Assembly (NCBI GenBank): GCA_019418525.1
Contig: DYBS01000037.1
Span: forward strand, 1-12,446
Direction: 5' to 3'
Source of the DNA: Clostridiales bacterium
Lineage (GTDB): Bacteria > Bacillota > Clostridia > Oscillospirales > Oscillospiraceae
Length of the DNA: 12,446 nucleotides
The first letter of the stretch is position 1, and every line of letters begins with the position of its first letter. This document shows, piece after piece, positions 8,934 through 12,446 of the stretch. The notes under the pieces are model-generated. The model ran no database searches. It saw nothing but the letters and a program-made list of their open reading frames with translations, and was not told where the DNA came from. Position numbers and translations under genes: made by a program.

Positions 8934-9092
8934 ATGGATAAGTATGTCTGCACCGCCTGCGGCTATGTGTACGATCCCGAGGTGGGCGATCCCGACAACG
9001 GCATCGCCCCCGGCACCCCCTTTGAGGCCCTGCCCGAGGACTGGGTCTGCCCCCTGTGCAGCCTGGGCAAGGACGTGTTTGAGAAGGAGTAA
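8934..9092 (+). CDS. Rubredoxin
   Basis: A 52-residue rubredoxin, a small cytoplasmic one-iron electron carrier. It has the two CxxC knuckles YVCTACGYVYDP (C6, C9) and WVCPLC (C39, C42), which hold Fe(Cys)4. Typical surrounding residues are present too, including the PGTPFEALPEDW segment. Length and spacing are standard for the family. The ATG is preceded by GAAAGGA about ten bases upstream. It follows the flavodiiron gene by 38 bases with no promoter or terminator between them and is followed by a strong terminator, so the two form a two-gene operon. This fits the known pathway in which rubredoxin passes electrons from an NAD(P)H:rubredoxin oxidoreductase to the flavodiiron protein. The reductase gene is not in the window. 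Confidence 0.97.
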   Translation: MDKYVCTACGYVYDPEVGDPDNGIAPGTPFEALPEDWVCPLCSLGKDVFEKE

Positions 9093-9118
9093 TCCATCCC
9101 CCTATCGGTACGCGCCGG

Positions 9119-9153
9119 GAGGCGCGCCGCATTATGCGGCGCGCCTCTTTTTT
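9119..9153 (+). terminator. Rho-independent terminator after rubredoxin
   Basis: A 12-bp GC-rich stem (arms 9119-9130 and 9136-9147) with the loop ATTAT is followed directly by six T residues (9148-9153). This is a textbook intrinsic terminator on the plus strand. The T run overlaps the stop codon of the convergent amidase gene at 9152-9154. On the minus strand the hairpin has no following U tract, so it should act in one direction only. Confidence 0.95.
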
Positions 9154-9931
9154 ATTTCCCCAGCAGCCCCAGCCGCTCCAGGATGAGAGCGGCCTGTTCC
9201 CGGGTCAGAGGAGCCTGAGGGCTCTTGCCGTCCAGGACCCCCGCCGCCTCGGCTTTCTTCCAGGCTTCGGCGGCCCAGGCGCTGGCCTGCTGCACCGCCG
9301 TGGCCGCCTCCCGGCTGGCCTGAGCGGCGGCGAACAGCACGTTAAATTGCTCCTGCGTCATCTCTTCTCCTCCTTCCAGGCGCGCCTTCACGTCGGCGCG
9401 CAGGGTGTCCATGCTCTTGCCGTGGCGGTAGAACCAGTGGGACACGTCGGCATGGTTGCTGGCGATTCCCAGGCGGTGCCCCTCGCTGTGGTCCACGATG
9501 TCGGTTATGGGGTTGAGTTTATAGCGCTGGCACAGCAGGGCGCACAGCTCCACCGCATTGCGGTAGACGGTGGCGAAATAGGCCGCATTCTTCTTGGCGT
9601 CGTAGCCGATCATGGTCCCGCCCTGGTAGGTGTGACCGGCGGGCTCCAGAATCTCAAAGGAGATATGGGTGTTGTTGGCCGACACCTTGCCCGCCGCCGG
9701 TTTTCCGGCGTGCCAGCCCTTCCAGTTCCAGGGCAGGGTCTCGGTGACGCCGCCGGTGTGGACAAAGGCGTGGGCACAGGCCTCCACCCCCGGGCGGTCC
9801 CAGGCGCGGAGCATGACCTCCACGTCGGGCTGGGCCACGCCGGTGGAGTGGACCATGATGCCCTTGGGCACGATGGTCTTGCCCGCTTTATAGCAGTCGT
9901 TGTTGGTCAGAATGTGTTCCGTGATCTCCAT
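9152..9931 (-). CDS. N-acetylmuramoyl-L-alanine amidase (Amidase_2 / endolysin-like)
   Basis: A 259-residue cell-wall hydrolase of the T7-lysozyme/PGRP amidase fold, cutting the bond between muramic acid and L-Ala. Seen: IMVHSTG with H28 as likely first zinc ligand, AHAFVHTGG (53-61), WHAGKPAAG (73-81), NNTHISFEI (86-94), and DHSEGHRLGIASNHADVSHW (147-166), which supplies the remaining metal and catalytic positions. An Ala-rich helical linker follows. The C-terminus (about 220-259) resembles the end of an SLH motif (PLTREQAALILERLGLL), as in clostridial phage lysins. No signal peptide is seen, so export would need a holin or cell lysis. The ATG has GGGAGGG six bases upstream (9938-9944), so the upstream in-frame extension to 10408 is not real. 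No other phage gene is near. A mother-cell lysis role is possible. Confidence 0.88.
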   Translation of the reverse strand: MEITEHILTNNDCYKAGKTIVPKGIMVHSTGVAQPDVEVMLRAWDRPGVEACAHAFVHTGGVTETLPWNWKGWHAGKPAAGKVSANNTHISFEILEPAGHTYQGGTMIGYDAKKNAAYFATVYRNAVELCALLCQRYKLNPITDIVDHSEGHRLGIASNHADVSHWFYRHGKSMDTLRADVKARLEGGEEMTQEQFNVLFAAAQASREAATAVQQASAWAAEAWKKAEAAGVLDGKSPQAPLTREQAALILERLGLLGK

Positions 9932-9949
9932 GGGCTTCCCTCCCGGCAA

Positions 9950-9978
9950 TATCCTATGCGCCCCCGCCCCGGTTGGTG
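9950..9978 (-). promoter_or_regulatory. Possible sigma-K-like promoter of the amidase gene
   Basis: On the minus strand, CACC (9975-9978) and GCATAGGATA (9950-9959) are spaced 16 bases apart, counted to the C of CATA. They match the Bacillus sigma-K pattern (mACm, 16-17 bases, CATAnnnTA). The resulting leader would be only about 13 bases and would start at the edge of the ribosome binding site. Short motifs like this occur by chance, so this is suggestive only. Confidence 0.35.
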
Positions 9979-10006
9979 CGGACAGGCAAGAGCGCGCCTG
10001 GGCGCG

Positions 10007-10015
10007 CATATAGTA
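10007..10015 (+). promoter_or_regulatory. Possible -10 element upstream of yqfC
   Basis: CATATAGTA lies about 22 bases before the yqfC start. It resembles the mother-cell sigma-E -10 box (CATACAnT) and also fits the sigma-K form CATAnnnTA. It contains TATAGT, a five-of-six match to the housekeeping box. No convincing -35 element of any of these types is seen upstream. An inverted repeat, GCGCGCC-TG-GGCGCGC (9992-10007), abuts it. yqfC is sigma-E controlled in Bacillus subtilis, so that reading is preferred. Confidence 0.35.
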
Positions 10016-10036
10016 TCGGGAACAGGAGGGCGACAC

Positions 10037-10312
10037 ATGGGAAAGCGGAAACGGGACATCCTGGAACAGACGGCGGAGACCTTCGACCTGCCCGGCGACC
10101 TGGTGGCGGGACTGCCCCGCATCGAGCTGGTAGGCGACCGAGAGGTACGTATGTCCCACCACCGGGGCATCCTGGCCTACGGCAGCCAGGCCATCCACAT
10201 CTCCGGTGGAAAACTCATCGTAAAGGTGCGGGGCGAGGGGCTGGAGCTGCGCTCCATGAACGCCGACGAGCTGCTCATTACCGGGCAGATCCAGGCATTG
10301 GAGCTGGATTGA
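10037..10312 (+). CDS. yqfC: Sporulation protein YqfC (YabP/YqfC family)
   Basis: A 91-residue protein of the YabP/YqfC family. Family features seen include the basic start MGKRKRDILEQ, DLPGDLVAGLPRIELVGDREV (18-38), a glycine-rich turn at SGGKLIVKVRGEGLELRSM, and the closing LLITGQIQALEL. The length matches the family (about 90-95). In Bacillus subtilis yqfC is expressed in the mother cell under sigma-E and is needed for efficient sporulation; the molecular role is not established. The ATG has AGGAGGG six bases upstream (10024-10030). It is followed 19 bases later by the yqfD frame, the same gene order as in Bacillus, which strengthens both calls. It is transcribed away from the amidase gene, and a possible sporulation-type -10 box lies just upstream. 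Confidence 0.93.
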   Translation: MGKRKRDILEQTAETFDLPGDLVAGLPRIELVGDREVRMSHHRGILAYGSQAIHISGGKLIVKVRGEGLELRSMNADELLITGQIQALELD

Positions 10313-10331
10313 CGAAAAGGGGGGAGCAGCC

Positions 10332-10504
10332 ATGCGGCGGGCGGTCAATTTTCTGCGGGGGAGTGTGGAGGTGGAGGCCTCTGGGCCCTTTCCCGAGCGA
10401 TTTCTCAACCTCTGCGCTCAGCGGGGGGTGGTGTTCTGGGGCGTGACCTGGCTGGAGAGCGGCGCGGTGCGCATCCAGGTCCCCCGGCACGAGCGGCGGG
10501 GGGC
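10332..10504 (+). pseudogene. yqfD: yqfD N-terminal segment, out of frame with the rest
   Basis: This is the start of the sporulation gene yqfD. The ATG at 10332 has GGGGGAG five bases upstream and follows yqfC by 19 bases. The frame encodes about 56 residues that fit the YqfD N-terminus (NFLRGSVEVEASGPFPERFLN, then a turn and AVRIQVPRHERR). Around 10498-10503, a run of six G residues, homology leaves this frame. The remainder of YqfD continues in the frame one base back, while this frame runs on as a meaningless Cys/Pro-rich tail to 10757. Reading one base back, or adding one G in the run, joins the parts into about 387 residues, close to the usual family length. The joint is some 14 residues shorter than in Bacillus YqfD, so a small out-of-frame deletion is also possible. 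Confidence 0.75.
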
Positions 10505-10510
10505 GCCGGC

Positions 10511-11494
10511 GTGCCCGCCTTTCTCGCCCGCTTCCGGCGGCGGTACAGCCTGTGGGTGGGGCTCACCCTGTCGGTGCTGGCGGTGCTCTTCCTCTCCCAC
10601 TTCGTGCTGGTGGTGGACGTCCAGGGCAATGACCGGGTCCCCACCGCCCAGATTTTGGCCACACTCCGGCGGCTGGGGGTCCACCCGGGTACCTTCAGCC
10701 CCACCATCGACGTGGACAATGTGGAGCAGGAGGTGCTGCTGGAGCTGGAAGATCTGAGCTGGATCTCCATCAACCGCTCGGGGGTCCGGGCCGAGATCCT
10801 GGTGCGGGAGCGGGTAGAGCCCCCCGAGGTAGTGGACGAGGAAGAGCTGGGGGACGTGATCGCCCGGCGGGACGGAGTCATCACCAAGCTGGAGGTTCTC
10901 TCCGGCGAGAGTGACCACAAGGTGGGCGACCCGGTGGCCAAGGGGGATGTGCTGGTTCGAGGCGATGTGCTGCTGGAGGGGCCGGCCTACGGCGACGGGA
11001 GCGACGTGGGCTGGCAGCAGGTGCGGGCCCAGGGCAAGATCGAGGCCCGCACCTGGCGCACTCTGGAGGCGGCCATCCCGCTGGAGGCCGCCGTGAAGGA
11101 GGAGACGGGCGACCCGGAGCGGCATTTTTTTATTGAATGGATGGGCCGCCGGTACGACCTCTTTTCCTGGGGGAGCGCCCAGGGGAGCGGACAGGAAAAA
11201 TCCACAGTACTCTGGAGCCCTCAGCTCCCCGATGGGCTGGCCCTGCCGGTGGTGCTGGGCATGGAAGTAGTCCAGGGGTATGAGACGGGCTCCCTGCCGG
11301 TGGACCTGGGCGCGGCGGAGGACCTGCTGCTGGCACAACTGGAGGAGTCCCTCCAGGAGCAGGTGGGCGAGGGAGAAATTTGCTCCACCTCATCCACCGC
11401 CGTGGTGCACAACGACCTTCTTACCGTTACTTTGAAAGCGGAATGTGTGGAAGAGATCGGTCTTTTTGTCCCGAAAAACGGCGGTAGTACATAA
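10511..11494 (+). CDS. yqfD: Sporulation protein YqfD, main part (frame-shifted from its N-terminus)
   Basis: YqfD is a mother-cell membrane protein of the sigma-E regulon in Bacillus, required for efficient sporulation. The 327 residues visible in this frame hold PAFLARFRRRY (2-12) and one transmembrane helix (about 13-35). A POTRA-like segment follows (VVDVQGNDRVPTAQILATL, then LGVHPGTFS), then LSWISINRSGVRAEILVRERVEP and a biotinyl-lipoyl-like region (GVITKLEVLSGESDHKVGDPVAKGDVLV). The C-terminal domain ends TVTLKAECVEEIGL. These match the YqfD family in order. The first possible start is GTG 10511, but it has no proper ribosome site and the true N-terminus lies upstream in another frame. 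As written the gene is either broken or affected by a single-base error in the G run. It sits between yqfC and spoVAD. Confidence 0.88.
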   Translation: MPAFLARFRRRYSLWVGLTLSVLAVLFLSHFVLVVDVQGNDRVPTAQILATLRRLGVHPGTFSPTIDVDNVEQEVLLELEDLSWISINRSGVRAEILVRERVEPPEVVDEEELGDVIARRDGVITKLEVLSGESDHKVGDPVAKGDVLVRGDVLLEGPAYGDGSDVGWQQVRAQGKIEARTWRTLEAAIPLEAAVKEETGDPERHFFIEWMGRRYDLFSWGSAQGSGQEKSTVLWSPQLPDGLALPVVLGMEVVQGYETGSLPVDLGAAEDLLLAQLEESLQEQVGEGEICSTSSTAVVHNDLLTVTLKAECVEEIGLFVPKNGGST

Positions 11495-11550
11495 GTTTTC
11501 CACCTTCCGGGCACACTGGGTGCATCCCATGTTCCGGGAGGCGAACACCC

Positions 11551-12446
11551 ATGAAACAAAAGCGCCTAGGCCGCCAGACGGTGGCCCTGGAGCGGCCCCC
11601 CGCCCTCATCGGCTGGGCGGCGGTGGCTGGCAATAAGGAGCGGAAGGGGCCGCTGGGCCCTCTCTTCTCCGCTACCAGCGAGGACGACACCTTCGGCGAA
11701 CCCAGCTGGGAAAAGGCGGAGAGCGCCATGCAGCGTCTGGCCCTCTCCACCGCCCTGGACCGGGCGGGGCTGGCCGGGTCGGCGCTGGACTATGTGCTGG
11801 CCGGCGACCTTTTGAACCAGTGCATCAGCTCCACCTTCGCCCTGCGGGGGCGGGAGGTTCCCTTCTTTGGTCTCTACGGGGCCTGCTCCACCATGGCCGA
11901 GTCCCTGTCCCTGGCCGCCCTCCTGCTGGATGGAGGATTCGGACGGTATGCCGCCGCCCTCACCTCCTCCCACTTTTGCTCCGCTGAGCGGCAGTACCGC
12001 ACCCCTCTGGAGTACGGCGGCCAGCGCACTCCCACCGCCCAGTGGACGGTGACCGGCTCGGGGGCGGTTATCCTGGACACCGAGGGGACCGGCCCCCGGG
12101 TCACCCACGTGACCACTGGAAAGATCGTGGACAAGGGCATCCGGGACCCGGCCAATATGGGGGCTGCCATGGCCCCCGCTGCCTACGACACCATCCGGGC
12201 CCACCTCAGCGAGACCGGCCGGAAGCCCTCGGACTACGACCTCATTGCCACCGGCGACCTTGGGGCGCTGGGGAAAGAGATCGTGGCGGACTTCTTCCAC
12301 CGGGACGGGGTGGAACTGCCCAACCTCACCGACTGCGGGCTGCTCATCTACGACATGGAACAGCAGGACGTCCACTGCGGCGGCTCCGGGTGCGGCTGCT
12401 CGGCGGCGGTGCTCTCCGCCCTCTTCCTCCCCCGCCTAGTGGAGGG
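11551..12446 (+). CDS. spoVAD: Stage V sporulation protein AD (SpoVAD), cut by window edge
   Basis: SpoVAD is a thiolase-fold protein of the SpoVA machinery that moves Ca-dipicolinic acid into the developing forespore; in Bacillus it binds dipicolinic acid. The 298 visible residues, out of about 340 expected, align along the family. Matching segments are KEDGPLG-like KERKGPLGPLF (29-39), LAGDLLNQ (83-90), FGLYGACSTMAESL with C112, SSHFCSAERQYRTPLEYGGQ, TVTGSGAVIL, MGAAMAPAAYDTI, NLTDCGLLIYD and HCGGSGCGCSA. The reading stays open to the last base. The ATG at 11551 has GGGAGG nine bases upstream (11536-11541). The gene starts 56 bases after yqfD. It normally follows spoVAC, which is absent here, so the spoVA cluster is either rearranged or continues to the right. 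No clear forespore (sigma-G) promoter was found in the short gap. Confidence 0.95.
   Translation, partial: MKQKRLGRQTVALERPPALIGWAAVAGNKERKGPLGPLFSATSEDDTFGEPSWEKAESAMQRLALSTALDRAGLAGSALDYVLAGDLLNQCISSTFALRGREVPFFGLYGACSTMAESLSLAALLLDGGFGRYAAALTSSHFCSAERQYRTPLEYGGQRTPTAQWTVTGSGAVILDTEGTGPRVTHVTTGKIVDKGIRDPANMGAAMAPAAYDTIRAHLSETGRKPSDYDLIATGDLGALGKEIVADFFHRDGVELPNLTDCGLLIYDMEQQDVHCGGSGCGCSAAVLSALFLPRLVE

Noticed and set aside
9119..9147. The rubredoxin terminator acting in both directions
   Set aside because: On the minus strand the hairpin is preceded by A residues and followed by GC-rich sequence, with no U tract.
9134..10312. A long plus-strand frame that would give yqfC a 300-residue N-terminal extension
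   Set aside because: The extension is antisense to the amidase. YqfC homology and a strong ribosome site both place the start at 10037.
9932..10408. N-terminal extension of the amidase to 10408
   Set aside because: It is antisense to yqfC and the start of yqfD, shows no domain, and a strong ribosome site precedes the ATG at 9931.
10505..11494. A complete gene starting at GTG 10511
   Set aside because: No proper ribosome site, and the conserved YqfD N-terminus with a good start lies just upstream in another frame.
11566..12375. A 269-codon minus-strand frame at the right end
   Set aside because: Antisense shadow of spoVAD, whose homology is strong along its whole visible length.

Overview
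The window is GC-rich throughout and reads as chromosomal DNA of an anaerobic, spore-forming member of the Firmicutes. The best guess is a Clostridia lineage of the Oscillospiraceae/Ruminococcaceae type. The evidence is an HrcA/CIRCE-controlled hrcA-grpE-dnaK-dnaJ operon with a Gram-positive-type DnaK, the sporulation genes yqfC, yqfD and spoVAD, and a flavodiiron protein/rubredoxin pair typical of strict anaerobes. The genus cannot be fixed from the sequence alone.

Layout. Positions 1-4095 (minus strand) hold the class I heat-shock operon. It has a sigma-A-type promoter and a perfect CIRCE operator, then hrcA, grpE (TTG start), dnaK and the first 104 codons of dnaJ, which runs off the left edge. 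The dnaK-dnaJ spacer is long and can form several RNA stem-loops. Positions 4121-7626 (minus) hold a second unit that reads toward the first. It contains a NifS-like cysteine desulfurase with a good promoter, a MATE transporter and an MBL-fold hydrolase, and it ends in a terminator just before the hrcA promoter. Positions 7651-9153 (plus) hold a divergently transcribed flavodiiron protein and a 52-residue rubredoxin, with a near-consensus promoter and a strong terminator. Convergent to these, positions 9152-9931 (minus) encode an endolysin-like N-acetylmuramoyl-L-alanine amidase. Divergent from the amidase, positions 10037 to the right edge (plus) carry yqfC, yqfD and spoVAD. yqfD is split by a reading-frame change as the sequence stands, and spoVAD is cut off by the window end.

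How the parts fit. The heat-shock operon supplies the DnaK folding machine and its own repressor. The flavodiiron protein and rubredoxin form a short electron-transfer chain that reduces O2 or NO to harmless products. The right end is a sporulation neighbourhood: YqfC and YqfD are mother-cell proteins, and SpoVAD takes part in moving dipicolinic acid into the forespore. The amidase beside them has a sequence resembling a late mother-cell (sigma-K-like) promoter, so it may be a mother-cell-wall lysis enzyme and not a phage relic. That is inference.

No mobile element, CRISPR array, rRNA or tRNA was recognised, and no clearly undescribed multi-gene system was found. The points most worth a second look are the broken yqfD frame, the possible sporulation control of the amidase, and the structured dnaK-dnaJ spacer.
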